A stretch of DNA of 33,255 bases from Leishmania infantum JPCM5 (GCF_000002875.2 NC_009401.2:32501-65755); one strand, 5' to 3'. Positions 11,539 to 22,212 are shown, counted from the first letter of the stretch. Numbers and translations are program-made. The notes: generated by a model from the letters alone, not told the origin.

Positions 11539-11636
11539 GAAGAAAGGGAAAATTGAGAGCAGGGCGGCTGCGGCGATGGGGAGGATGGGGCATTCTTCAA
11601 ACAAAAAGGCTAGTCCTCCCTCCCCCTCCCTCCCTT

Positions 11637-11734
11637 TTGTGTATACATATACACATATGTACATGCATACATAGCTGTATATGTACATATATATATATAT
11701 GTGTGTGTATGTGTGTATGTGCATGTGCATGCAC
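11637..11734. repeat. TATG/TACA complex microsatellite
   Basis: Nearly 100 bases of TATACATA, TATG, (TA)n and (GT)n units in succession, including palindromic TACATGCATACATA-type segments. It may form hairpins or unwind easily. Confidence 0.8.
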
Positions 11735-12260
11735 GCTTTCACCGGTGCCTTGCCACGGCGTTGGTGAGCATGGTGGGCGTAACGAAATGCCGGAGATGCG
11801 GGCCACGGGAGAAAGGGAGGGGGGCGGGCGGGGTCAGTGACACCAGAGAGAAGGGCAAACAACAAGACAAAAAAAGGCAGGCGGGCAGGGCGGAAGCAAG
11901 AAACAACGTGGGAAAAGAAAACGAGTGAAAAATACGAAAAGACGGCCCTCACCTCACGCACTCACGCCCCCCCTCCTCCTCCGCCCCAATCCATCACGCA
12001 CGCACTCGCGCGCAGAGAGGGCTCATGTGAAAGGGAGGGGTGGGAACACCGGATAAAGCTGAGGAAGAGGGCAAAGAAATGTGTGTCGACACAGGGGGCG
12101 CGGGATAAGCAGGGACAGAGAGGGGTGGGGGTAAGATAAGGTGGAAGACAACAACCGAAGAGAGACAAGAATGAATTTCTTCGTGTTTTCTTGTTTGTTG
12201 TGTATGAGAAATTGCGAGTTCGCAAAGTGGGGTGCAGCTGCATCGAGATACATGTATAGG

Positions 12261-12316
12261 TGTATGCATGCGCGTGTGTGCGTGTGCGGGCGCGCGCGTA
12301 CGTGTACCTATATATG
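12261..12316. repeat. Alternating purine-pyrimidine tract with Z-DNA potential
   Basis: GTGTATGCATGCGCGTGTGTGCGTGTGCGGGCGCGCGCG-like content passing into TATATA; (GC)n and (GT)n alternation is the classic Z-DNA-prone composition. No function shown. Confidence 0.6.
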
Positions 12317-13525
12317 CAACGGAGGACACGAGAGGGAAAAACAAAAGGAAAAGAACGAAAACACGGAGAAGACACACGCACTGGGGCATAAACACACACA
12401 CACACATATACAGGTAGTAGGAGAGCAGGCGGATTGGTGCAGAGGGAGGGAGAGAGGAGGGAGTGTGGGATGGTGTTTGGTGGTAAGAGCCCAAAGCAGA
12501 AAGAGAGAGAAAAAGAAACTAAAACGGGCAGCCCAGACGCGCACACGGTTCTTTTATAGCACATAAAGAAGCATGGCAAGAGGGCACTAGCCTTACGTGT
12601 CGCCAGCACACGCGCACACACACACACATCCGCGTCCAAAAGTGTATACTCGAACCAGGAAACACAAAAAGCACAAACCAGGAAAACAGGGAGAGAGGGG
12701 AGGGTGTGAAAATGTAAAGACCGTTCGCTTATACCCGTCACCCTCCTCTGCGAAACAGAAACAGCAGAATGTGTGGAGAGGAAAACCGGAGAAGTTCTCC
12801 GAGTGACCTGAAAAAAAAAAGAAACAGTAGCGCGCAACAGCAGGGAGTGGGTGCATCATTCCGTTACTACACATACGCATATAAATTTGCGAGTCGCTCA
12901 TGCGCAGAGTAGATTTCTTTGCCGAGGCAGTGTGTGAGCGTGCGTGGGCACAACTCGCCAGAGACACATCCACACATGCAAGCCTCTCCCTGTCAACCAG
13001 CGCCAACGGACCTCGTCACATCGCTCGCGTCCTCTCGCATGGACTCAGCTCTCCCCCTCGCGCAAGTCCTTTGTCTGGTTCACACACAGCATAAAGAACA
13101 CCATCGAGGGCAACACACACAAAAAGCCGCGCCGCTCCGAAGAACCAATGGCATCCACTGGTGTACCACACGTGTAAAGACACGCACAAGCTAATAAAAA
13201 AATATATATACCTGCTTTCGAAGCCGCCTCGTGGCACACCCGTGTGCATCGGGACAATAAGACGGCAGGAAAGCATCACACAGCAAGCGAGTAAGAGAGC
13301 GAAAAAAAAAACGCAGAACCACATCGACGAAGGATCGGCCATCAAACCAACACAGAGAGAGAACGATCGACGGAACGCAGCAGCACGACAAGCGAGACAA
13401 GAAACCCACCGTCCCTAATACGCCGCTACGGTGAGCGAGGTCCGTCAACACGACTACAACGCACGCCGTCAACCCGAAAAAGCTCCATGAAAGAGATACG
13501 GACAGAGAACGAAAAAGGAGTAGGT

Positions 13526-14192
13526 GTGGCCGTGGTGATGTATGCCGATACCCCTCCCGCACAGAGGGAGAGGCGGTGGTGCCATTCTCAGCCGAGGCAC
13601 AGGTGAACGCGCTGTCGCACACACGTTTCCTCTCCCTCTCCCGCGTCGCACATCTCCGAAAAGGCTGAGGGAGGGGGGCGTCTGTGGAGGGGAGGGGGTG
13701 AGTGACGGAGTCAGAATGTGCACGCCTTGCACTAAGCACACACATCATTCTGCTTGCATCATGCTGTGCGCAGCCGTCATCCTCCTGAACGCACTGTGGC
13801 ACGTCCCCAGGAAGATCCCACTGCTCTTGCGCACGCCGCCCTCGCGGCGCTGTCTTCGCGTTCGCGCACACACAGACACACATGCAAGCGGCAAGCAGAC
13901 GGCATCTGTCACAGCAGTCATTCACTGAGCCCCGCCACTGAGCGAGCACAGCATAGAGACGTGATGCAAAACAAAACAAAGTCCGCCGCCACCGACACAC
14001 CTCTCCAAGATGAGCTCCCGCTCCCCCAGACTACGCCTCGTCGGCCACGTCCTCCGCCAACGGCTCCAGCAAACTTGGGCGGCGGCGGCGCCCGAGCTTC
14101 ATGGGCATCCGCACAACGACAACCTCGCAAGAGATGCTCGCACTCCGCGAATTGTGCTCCTCTGAGAGCCGCCGTGATGCCTGTGCGGTGAA
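13526..14192 (-). repeat. Direct repeat, copy 1: shared 3' flank plus C-terminal end of RAC copies 2 and 3
   Basis: About 667 bases that appear identical to 22213-22879. They cover about 505 bases downstream of the RAC stop codon and the last 54 or so codons. Boundaries are sharp on both sides: the intergenic DNA before 13526 and the coding block after 14192 are unrelated or divergent. Either gene conversion or recent tandem duplication keeps this 3' module uniform. Confidence 0.9.
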
Positions 14193-17100
14193 AGGCACCA
14201 CGTCGTCATGGAACCCCGCGGTATTAACACTCAAGCTTTCCTTCCTACTCGATGGACCCCTTGAGAGTGTTAGCCCATTCATCGTCGACCTCCTCCAGAG
14301 ACGTGACTCGCGCATCGCAGACGGTTCAGCAGAGGGCGGCACCGCCGTCAGCCCCGAATGCCGTGCCCTCGCACCGTCTGAGATAAAGCTGCCCTCACCC
14401 AGCAACGGGTTCAGCACTCCACTTGAGATAATGTTCTGCAAATCTCCTGAAACTCCAGTCTCGTTACTGCCCATCCGCTGGCGGGCCTGCGACACCGTCG
14501 CAATCCGAATCGCAAGACGGTTCATCAGCCCCTGGCAGTAGTCCTCCTCGCTCACAAGACGACTCCGCGGCGGCGCACCAACGCCCCACTTGCTCAGCAG
14601 CGGCTGCAGCTCTCGCACGCGCTGCGCAACGGGGTACGGCGCAAAGCAGCTCGCCAACACGAAGGCAATGCCAGCAGCAGGGCCATTTATCGTGCCCACA
14701 GACGACAGCAGCGCGCCTGCAGCGCTCGAGGCCGTGTCCGTCGCTGTATCATCCGGCAGGATCGCCTCGATCTCAGTGCGCAGCGCAGCGTGGCGGCGGC
14801 CAGGCACAGCGTTCAGCTGGAACATCTCCACGGCGAACGGCACACCGCGCAGCCCCTGCGGTCCCATCGCAGTGTGCGCAATACCCGCGCGCTCGTCGTT
14901 CGACAGCGCCCACCACGCCGCCTCCGTCGCGACAGCCTGCCCGCCATTCGCAACAGCCTCCGTGCGCGCAGCCATGTTCGACGTGTCGCCGTAGTAGTCG
15001 TACCCCCTCGTCACCTCGTCGTACCGGATGTCGGTCAGCCCCGTGTGGATCCCCACGCGCACGCGCAGCCCGCACCACAGCGCAGCGTACTCCTCCTCGC
15101 TCAGCCGCGCAGTCGGCGGCTCGTAGTCGTCCAACGTGTCCACGCGCGCAAGCTCGAACTCGCGGTACGCGCGGTCCAGCGCCTCCGTACCCCAGTCGTG
15201 CTTCAGCAGCTTCGTCTGGATCTCGCACGCAAGGCTCACAGCGCTGTGCGCGCTCCTGCACGCGATCATGAACGAGTCGCCGATCGTCTTCACCTCGTAG
15301 CACCCGTACTTCTTCACCAGCTGCCGGATCACACGGTGGTGCGCAGCAATCGCGTCAGCCATCAGCTGCGGCAGCGCGGCCCACAGCGCAGTGCTGCTCT
15401 CGATGTCCGTGAAGAGCAGCGTCACCGGCTCGTCACCGTCCTTCGGCGCGGCGTCGTTGTCGCGGCCTTCCGTGCACCAGTACAGTATCAGGGGAGCAGC
15501 CGTAAGCAAGATGATAGTGAACATAACGAGTCCAGCAATCAGGCCGTTTCGCTGCGCGGACGTCATCTTATCCGCCTTTTGGCGCGGCCGATACTCCATC
15601 GTCGGCGTACTGGGAGAAGAAACCTGCGGCACCGTCGGGTCCAGCATCCGCTGGACGGAAAGCATCACGATGCCCTGCGCGCCGTAGTTTCTGTACAAGC
15701 ACTCAAGACCACTAGTGGTGTTTGTGCAGTTCCACGTAAAGCGGCCCAGGGTCACGCTGTACGCGTTGATGACGCCTTTTTTATAGGCGCTCTCCTGGAG
15801 TGAGGTCGGCTTCTCAAATCCGCCATCCCCGTAGGCCACAACGTGGATAAAGACGATGGATAAGAGGTCTCGCAGCAGAGACGGTGTGTGGTCCGCGGGC
15901 TTCGGAAAAATGGCGTTGAACAGCTTCAGCAGCGGATAGCTCTCGAGGGAACTCGGGGACATGTCGCTCCAGAGCGGCAGGTTAGTGAACGTGAGCAGGC
16001 GCGCCTGCTCAGCGTTGGGAAGCTTGGCGAAGGTATCGGTGAGAAGCTCGTATTCGTGAGCCAGGTCCCCAAACGAAATTACCACGATCGCCAATGGGTG
16101 CGTGGAGAGGAAGGCGGCGATCGCATCCACATCGTCGTCCGTGATCCCAAGAACATAGTTGATCATACTCGGTTCGAGCGATGACTTCAACGACGTCCCC
16201 GACGAGACGGCCTTGACGGTTGGGTCGGGAGCGTTGAACGTTGCGGCCGTCCGCAGCGCTACTGCAGAGATGTCCTTCACGTTCGCGCTTGTGTACTCGT
16301 GAAGCACAAGGTTCACATCTTCGCCGATCGACGTCAGGGCCCTCACAGATGACAGCTCCGAATACATGACGTACATCTCCTGCTCCAGCGTCGGCATCAG
16401 GAACAGGTAGTTCTCCTTCTCCACCAACACGTTCGGCCGGTTAAACACAGGAGAGATCACCAGCAGTCCACTCAAGTCAATGCTTCGAAGCAGCGGGCCG
16501 GTGACCACATCGACGGAGTAGTTCAAGAACTCCCAGTCAAGCACACCCTGCGCTGTCGTCTGCGTCGCATTCAGCGTCGCCGGGTTAAAAGCTGAAAAGT
16601 CCAGGCGTTCTTCGCTGATGGCAAGTGGGATCACCTTGGCCATATCCGCAGCAGCTTTCCTCAGCTTCGGGAGGTCGGAGACGTTCAGCGTCACGACATT
16701 CAGCGGCTTTGAGAGTACGATCTTGTTCAGATAGCAGGCAGACTGCGCGTAGTGGAAGATAGCATCCGGCAAGAGCTCCCACGCGGCTTTTTTCAGGCCT
16801 TGGAGAATAGAGGCACGCCCGCCCTGGTTACAGTAGCACACGGCGCCCAGAAACTCGGCGATGGGGGTGCACGGGCCACCGTAGTCACCAAGAACAATAT
16901 CTCCGCCAATCACATACCGGGTCTGATCAAAGAGCCCAGCCTTGTACGTCTTCCGATCGATGGTCCACAGCGGCTCATGCAGCGTCTGATCAATCAGCTT
17001 TCCAGAAAGCCACCCAGCAATCATCAGCTGCCCAGTGCTTGGATGCTCGTTGTAGAACTTGTCCGCGTATGCAGCAGAGTCCGACGACGACGCCTCACGC

Positions 17101-18275
17101 CCTCGGGGGCCGTACTTCTGCACAGCCTTCGCCTCGTCGGCCCACAGGCTCGCGTCCACGCGGCCGGTCTTCTTCATGTACTCCCCCATCTCGGTACGGA
17201 ATAGTCTCACATGTTCAATTTCTATATGAGAGATCGGAAGTGAGGTTGCGCTCGACATGATCTGCCCGTCTACAGGCGTCAGCTTCCCAGCCATCGCAAG
17301 ATCGTAGTACACCCGGAATACTATCCGCTGCAGCGGGAAGCAGGTCATGATGTACGCCGACGACGTACGCGGGTCCGTCAGCACCGCCTGCAGGAACTTC
17401 ACAACCTGCTCACCCGGAATCCCCCAGACTATGATCACCTGCGGGCGCGTGTCCGCCATCGCGTCGAAGGTCTTTTTGTTCACAGCAGTGTTCTTCGTCG
17501 AGTACGGCGCGGAGTACACAGCCGGCGGGTCGAGCGAAAAGGAGGAGAGAACCGACACTACCATCTTGTACTCGGAGTCGCCGAACTGCGCACCCGTCAG
17601 ATACATGAACGCAGTGCGGCGAGCGCGAATCCTTTTCAGCATGTGCGTCAGTATGATCGTCATCTCTGTCCACGGATCGCCACGCGTGAAGTACACGTCG
17701 TTGTCCCACATGCGCACCGCATTCGACCCGGTGAAAGGAGCCATAAATATCAAGTCCTTGCCCTTCAACGCGTCACTTTTCATGACAGTCGACATCAACG
17801 GGTCCATAAAGGGCCCAATAACACCAAGAAGCGTCGGGTACTTCTCGAGCGCCTTCTGCACGACGGCAATGATGTCGGACTTCTTGATACTTGGATCCGG
17901 GTTCACGATCTCGACCGGCCGTCCGTTAGCAGTCTTGTAACCAGAAGCGTGCAGCGCGGAGTCGATGCCCAGCCACAACGCCTTCGCATCGTCCGCCATG
18001 AATGGGTCGAGGGAATACGTAGCGTTCAGTAGGTAGACTGGGTTTTTTTCGGGGTCCTTGCCGCTGCTGTCGGCAGCCCATGCAGCCGGTGCAGTGCAGA
18101 GGGATGCTGCCACCACCGCGAGCACAGCAAGGGCCACCAACCGCAAACCGCACCGCCACGCAGACACCCGCAACGCCTCGAGCGTGCGTTTGTGTACCCG
18201 GCAGCTCACGCCATCACTCACGCCCACGCAGCCGGTGCCCCGACGTGTGGTGGCGACCACTGTCGAGCACACCAT
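14031..18275 (-). CDS. Receptor-type adenylate cyclase, copy 2 of the array
   Basis: Predicted ATP-to-cAMP cyclase of 1414 residues with the same architecture as its neighbours: hydrophobic signal segment (about 44-62, cleavage near A67), periplasmic-binding-protein-like ectodomain with a CYCNQGG motif near residue 482, one transmembrane helix (about 911-934) and a class III cyclase domain. Catalytic residues visible are D957 and D1000 (metal), K996 and D1093 (adenine), N1100 and R1104. The frame is open further upstream to 18593, but only from a TTG. The ATG at 18275 is the only one before the signal segment, leaving a longer N-terminal leader than the other copies. The ectodomain is the most divergent from copy 3, while the cytosolic core is nearly identical. 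It shares its last codons and 3' flank with copy 3. Confidence 0.95.
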   Translation of the reverse strand: MVCSTVVATTRRGTGCVGVSDGVSCRVHKRTLEALRVSAWRCGLRLVALAVLAVVAASLCTAPAAWAADSSGKDPEKNPVYLLNATYSLDPFMADDAKALWLGIDSALHASGYKTANGRPVEIVNPDPSIKKSDIIAVVQKALEKYPTLLGVIGPFMDPLMSTVMKSDALKGKDLIFMAPFTGSNAVRMWDNDVYFTRGDPWTEMTIILTHMLKRIRARRTAFMYLTGAQFGDSEYKMVVSVLSSFSLDPPAVYSAPYSTKNTAVNKKTFDAMADTRPQVIIVWGIPGEQVVKFLQAVLTDPRTSSAYIMTCFPLQRIVFRVYYDLAMAGKLTPVDGQIMSSATSLPISHIEIEHVRLFRTEMGEYMKKTGRVDASLWADEAKAVQKYGPRGREASSSDSAAYADKFYNEHPSTGQLMIAGWLSGKLIDQTLHEPLWTIDRKTYKAGLFDQTRYVIGGDIVLGDYGGPCTPIAEFLGAVCYCNQGGRASILQGLKKAAWELLPDAIFHYAQSACYLNKIVLSKPLNVVTLNVSDLPKLRKAAADMAKVIPLAISEERLDFSAFNPATLNATQTTAQGVLDWEFLNYSVDVVTGPLLRSIDLSGLLVISPVFNRPNVLVEKENYLFLMPTLEQEMYVMYSELSSVRALTSIGEDVNLVLHEYTSANVKDISAVALRTAATFNAPDPTVKAVSSGTSLKSSLEPSMINYVLGITDDDVDAIAAFLSTHPLAIVVISFGDLAHEYELLTDTFAKLPNAEQARLLTFTNLPLWSDMSPSSLESYPLLKLFNAIFPKPADHTPSLLRDLLSIVFIHVVAYGDGGFEKPTSLQESAYKKGVINAYSVTLGRFTWNCTNTTSGLECLYRNYGAQGIVMLSVQRMLDPTVPQVSSPSTPTMEYRPRQKADKMTSAQRNGLIAGLVMFTIILLTAAPLILYWCTEGRDNDAAPKDGDEPVTLLFTDIESSTALWAALPQLMADAIAAHHRVIRQLVKKYGCYEVKTIGDSFMIACRSAHSAVSLACEIQTKLLKHDWGTEALDRAYREFELARVDTLDDYEPPTARLSEEEYAALWCGLRVRVGIHTGLTDIRYDEVTRGYDYYGDTSNMAARTEAVANGGQAVATEAAWWALSNDERAGIAHTAMGPQGLRGVPFAVEMFQLNAVPGRRHAALRTEIEAILPDDTATDTASSAAGALLSSVGTINGPAAGIAFVLASCFAPYPVAQRVRELQPLLSKWGVGAPPRSRLVSEEDYCQGLMNRLAIRIATVSQARQRMGSNETGVSGDLQNIISSGVLNPLLGEGSFISDGARARHSGLTAVPPSAEPSAMRESRLWRRSTMNGLTLSRGPSSRKESLSVNTAGFHDDVVPFTAQASRRLSEEHNSRSASISCEVVVVRMPMKLGRRRRPSLLEPLAEDVADEA
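14485..15460 (-). repeat. Near-identical RAC cytosolic block (copy 2 of 4)
   Basis: Offset from the copy 1 block is constant at 12421 over the whole length, so there are no indels. Differences include V/A and N/D changes before LDDYEPPTARL and a short substituted stretch (SVETMSDPAAG in copy 1, SVGTINGPAAG here). Confidence 0.9.
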
Positions 18276-18342
18276 CAGCAGGAAACAAAGGGAGGGGCGG
18301 CGCAGCGGGTCTCGTCGACGCGAGAGGGAGACGTGGCCAACT

Positions 18343-18387
18343 CTGAGCGAGGCGAGAAGCAGGGCACAGAAAAGGGTGGAAAAGGCC
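18343..18387 (-). promoter_or_regulatory. Candidate spliced-leader acceptor and polypyrimidine tract for RAC copy 2
   Basis: On the minus strand a pyrimidine-rich stretch (CCTTTTCCACCC...GCTTCTCGCC) precedes an AG at 18344-18343, predicting a 5' UTR of roughly 67 nt. A 14-C run (18444-18431, minus) lies further upstream and could contribute. Prediction only. Confidence 0.4.
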
Positions 18388-18430
18388 GGGCAGACGAGGG
18401 CGGGTGGCACACGTACGCGAGACACGGCAC

Positions 18431-18444
18431 GGGGGGGGGGGGGG
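18431..18444. repeat. Homopolymer G run (14 bases)
   Basis: Fourteen consecutive G on the plus strand, upstream of the RAC copy 2 start. Length is likely to vary between reads or strains. Confidence 0.9.
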
Positions 18445-19635
18445 AAGACAGGCCCAGACCGCAGAGAGATTCGACGCGACGGAGACGCACACAAGGCACA
18501 CACCCACACGCACTCGCAATCGCACAGAATGGCAGAGAGGGGTACAGAAAAGGGGCACACAGAACAACGCAAGTCCAATGTTATGCAAATCAAGGAAAAT
18601 ATAGAGAGAGATGGATAGACATATATAGAGAGATCGGTGTATATGTTTCAAGGCCAAGCAACAAGGAGGCGAGATCGGGGCGCTGCCGTTGGTTACGTGT
18701 GCACGTGCAGAGATGGATACATGAAACAAAACGGGATGCATACATAGAAAAGATACAGATGCACACACAAAATGCCGAAACGGAGAAGTCGAGGGGGAGG
18801 GGGGGGGGCACACCCGGAGAACAAAAACATAAAAAGAAATTCCAAAGAAGCAGCGAGAAGTCGAAGGAGCCGTGACGTTGTGCAACGCAGTCGCAGGCAG
18901 TCAGGGGGAGAGAGTGGTAGCCCTCACGGCAGATGTGTGCTTCGCACGGGCAGGCGAGAGAGAGGATCCGTGAGGAGTGGAGAGGTGGGGCTCGAGCCTG
19001 AATAACACGTGTGAGGCGCAGCCGCTACAGCAACAGCTGAGAACAACTAGAGAGCGAAAGCGTGAATACAGTGGAAGCAGCAACGATCTCGTGGGACGGT
19101 GTCGCGGTAACGGTGGTGTTCAGTATGTGGCGCCGTGTATGTGTGGGTATACGGGTGTGAGACGACGATCTGGGTTATCCGTTTGTTGTGCACCTGTGAC
19201 CTCTTCAGTCCACAGGTACACACAGAAACACACGAACACCCAAGTAAGTCTGGGGGCGGCGGCAGGATGACGAAGGAAATAAGCAAAACGCGTGTATACG
19301 ATGCGCTGCCTGGCAACCTCTTGCGTCCTCGCACAAGTAAGCAATGTGGAGAACACAAGAAGTGGGCAAGGGGGGACGGAGAACGATCACCGGTGATGTC
19401 GCGTGCAAAACGGGGTTGCTCGCCTTCCCTTCTTCGGCCCTCTTTAGTTTCGGGGGCTGCAAATGACGGAAGACTCTACTGTCAGCGTCGTTGGTGCCGC
19501 CGGTGCTTTTTCCAAGTGTCTGTCGATGCTTCCCGTTCGCAGTCCTTCGCCGCTTCACCGTTTTCTCTGTCGCCCACAAGCGAAGCAGACGCAAAGGTGA
19601 GCAGAGGGGGGAGAGCTGCGTTGTGGTTCTGCGTG

Positions 19636-19637
19636 AG

Positions 19638-19669
<32 letters not shown>
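19636..19669. repeat. (GT)n microsatellite
   Basis: GTGTGCGTGTGT followed by an uninterrupted GT run, about 34 bases. Confidence 0.85.
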
Positions 19670-20801
19670 GCGTACAGAGATAGGAAGCGAGCGCGCAGGA
19701 ACAATAAATAGTCACCTGCTCACCGATAGGCGTACGTGCAGCGAAGACAATGCAAGAGAGCGAAATATAAATGAGAACGCGGCCAGAGTGTGGAAAGAGA
19801 CCTCGAACTCCGTAGGCGTGTGTATCTTTCGGGCCTTGAGTCGATGTTGTGTAGGGCGAAGGGAGGTGCGTGAGGGAAGCGCGGGGAGCGAAGAGACAGA
19901 AGCCAAGCAGAGTGTTCACGTATTGGCGTTCCACATACGCGCGCATATCCACAAGAAGCATCAGGAGAAGTGGAGAAGAAGTTGATGAGTGGTGCGCGGG
20001 TGCAGAACCTTGGCACAGAGAGACATATGAAGGGGGCACACCACAGCAGCAGTGGCAAGCTCGCCGAAGCTCCCCACACACACACGCAGACACGCAAGCA
20101 CGGGCACGCAGAAAAGAGGTGCGTGTCTGCGTGAAGTGACCAAGCTGGGCCGTCTAAGGGGAAGGGCATCGCCTGAATCTATGCGCTGCTGCACAATGCG
20201 AGTGAGAAGTACGCTCTCGCTGAAGAGAGTAGAGGTGAAGTGCGGCCGGAAAGGCAGGGGAAGGGGAGCAGCATGTGGCCCATGCATACTTGCCTGTGCG
20301 TGGGGAATGGCGAGAGAGAAGAGCGTCGCGAAAACAGGTCAGACGCACCCACCACGCTGAGCCGTGCGAGATGACATCGGCAGCCAGTCTTCTGCGTGCA
20401 CTTTTTCTCTTTCCCACTTGGGCACAGCCCGTAGCCCCCGTCGTCGTTGCGCGCGCACAAACGAACCCGAGCAGGCATGCACACGCGCGTTGCCGTAGGG
20501 TGTTGCACACATTCCCGCAAGCCCCTTTTGGTGCTCACCTCTACATCAACGTGTCCTGGATGCGTGACCATGCCAGCCTCGCCTTTGCTTGAATGCTTAC
20601 GTATTGGCTACTGCTTCGTCTATTATGTGCCCACAACGTTGCCGTGCCTTCGTTCTTCGACTAACGAGGCGTGGAAAGAGGCGAGTTTGGCGAGGTGAGG
20701 GCATGCATGCCTCCGACGACCACTTCCTCAGATACAGCATAAAAATAAAAGAAGGAGACCAAACCTCACTCCAGATGCTTCGCCCTCTTCGCGGACGCCC
20801 T

Positions 20802-20804
<3 letters not shown>

Positions 20805-20841
<37 letters not shown>
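20805..20841. repeat. (GT)n microsatellite, about 18 units
   Basis: Longest pure dinucleotide run in the window; a likely length-polymorphic marker. Confidence 0.9.
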
Positions 20842-20842
<1 letters not shown>

Positions 20843-21679
20843 CTAGAAAAAGGAAGAGAATGGAGGAAAGGAGGGGAGGCTAGAATGAAAGCAAACAAGG
20901 AAAAGAAAGAACGATCATACGACGGCCACAAGGCAATAGAAGGAAGGTAAGAGGGAGGGAGGCGGCAAGAGAGAGGGACGTTGGTTGGACAAGGGTAACA
21001 TCACAGCAAGCTAGCGAGGAGAAAGAAGCGATCGAAGGAGGAAGAGGAAGGGGGAGAAGCTCCTGCTAAGGCACGTGCCCTTCCACCCGTCAGAGATCCT
21101 GTGGCCCCACAAAAGAAACGCAGAGGCGCGTGCCGGCGGCCCATGCGCTCACACGCAGCGGGGCAACCATTTTGCATGCACAGCGCGAGAAACCAGGTAC
21201 ATCGTAACGAAGAACGAACAAGAAGGCAGCGACAGCGCGGCGAGAACGAGGGTTGTGCGTGAGGGAGACAGCACTCGTCAAGAATGAGCAGCCCAACGCA
21301 GAAAAGTGAGCCCCACCATCCACCCCGAGAAAAAAAAAAACAGACCGCGAAAGGGGGCGATATGAGGTGCCGGCTGAAACGAAAATGTAAACAGCGAGAT
21401 CGTAACGCTGCGCTCTGATTCAACGCTATACCGTCGCGCACACACGCACACGCACACACACGGTACTCAGCGGGCGTCCGTTTACCTCATCCATGGCACC
21501 GCTAGGTACCACACAGACGGGGCAACAGCACATGGAGCGAAAGGAGGAAGGAATAGGCGGAGGAGGAGAGCATTGAACAACAATAAAAAAATAGGGACAC
21601 AAGGCGCGCCTCGTGGACGCAGCCAGCGTATCTGTGTGTGCGTGGACTTCCGACCGCACGGGCGTGCACGGGCACAGAC

Positions 21680-21833
21680 GTACATATCTATACACATAAG
21701 CATACGCAAATATATAGATGTATATATATATACATACCACCAAACATACATCTGAACACATTCATCCAGCCATACGAGCATACAACCATACATACATGCA
21801 CACAAGCATTCATACATACGCGCGTACACACAC
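21680..21833. repeat. TATA/CATA-rich low-complexity block
   Basis: About 150 bases of TACATA, CATACA and TATATA units in the intergenic region downstream of RAC copy 3. Similar in kind to 11637-11734 and 28131-28325. Confidence 0.75.
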
Positions 21834-22212
21834 TTGCGGAAAGGCCCCTCCTCACGTACAATGCGGCCTACCATTGAATCGAGACGAGGCAGATAAGCAA
21901 GGAGAGCCACAGGGTATGTAAAGTAGTGGCGAGTTCGAGGGTGTGGGGTTCCGTGAAAAAAAAGCAATAAGAAAAGACGAGTCCTCCGCGCAGACCCGAA
22001 GCTCGGCCTCAAGATATGAGAGCGCAAGCGAAAAAACCAACACGGTTGAGACACACGCGAAACAAAAAACGCAGAAAAGCACTCGGCTTCCACCATCGAG
22101 CCATCCACCGCCGAAGACAAATTGGGCAGCCCCTGAAAAGCGAGGGCAAATACACAGGAGAAGACCGTCACGCCAGAAAGTCGATGATCGAACAAAACAA
22201 GAAGGCGCAGGA

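Larger units (their letters stand above)
7641..11540. other. Compositionally distinct intergenic island, no intact gene
   Basis: Plus strand turns pyrimidine-rich here (for example about 7775-7805, 8225-8270, 9195-9230, 11484-11538), opposite to the flanks. From about 7860 to 10690 it lacks the GT/TA microsatellites common elsewhere and is GC-rich with frequent C and G runs. Several frames of 100-200 codons are open on both strands, but none shows a recognisable domain or a consistent frame. Possibilities are a degenerate retroelement or a remnant inserted in the other orientation; the sequence does not decide. Confidence 0.4.
11541..13525. other. Intergenic region between the pyrimidine-rich island and the 3' flank of RAC copy 2
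   Basis: No convincing gene. Purine-rich tracts return on the plus strand, interleaved with TATG/GT repeats (11637-11734), an alternating purine-pyrimidine stretch (12261-12316) and (CA)n at about 12389-12408 and 12610-12628. The 291-codon minus frame at 11962-12837 is Cys/Phe/Leu/Ser-rich in the way that translation of CT/GT repeats produces, so I do not call it. Confidence 0.5.
18388..22212. other. Intergenic region between RAC copies 2 and 3
   Basis: About 3.8 kb with no convincing gene. Contents: G14 homopolymer (18431-18444), long (GT)n runs (19636-19669 and 20805-20841), a TATA/CATA-rich block (21680-21833), purine-rich tracts on the plus strand, and two pyrimidine-rich patches (about 19420-19580 and 20395-20660). 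The 401-codon minus frame ending at 21482 is continuous only because it enters the duplicated 3' flank of copy 3; it shows no domain. Confidence 0.55.

Noticed and set aside
11962..12837. 291-codon Cys/Phe/Ser-rich minus-strand frame
   Set aside because: Its composition follows from CT- and GT-rich repeats; no domain, and no plausible initiation context was seen.
13191..14000. 269-codon minus-strand frame, partly repeated in a 401-codon frame at 21482-22687
   Set aside because: Conservation is explained by the duplicated 3' flank of RAC copies 2 and 3. The two frames share only that part, diverge completely outside it, and lack any domain.
18276..18593. N-terminal extension of RAC copy 2 starting at 18593
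   Set aside because: The start would be TTG, and the frame crosses a C14 homopolymer and pyrimidine tracts typical of the trans-splicing region.
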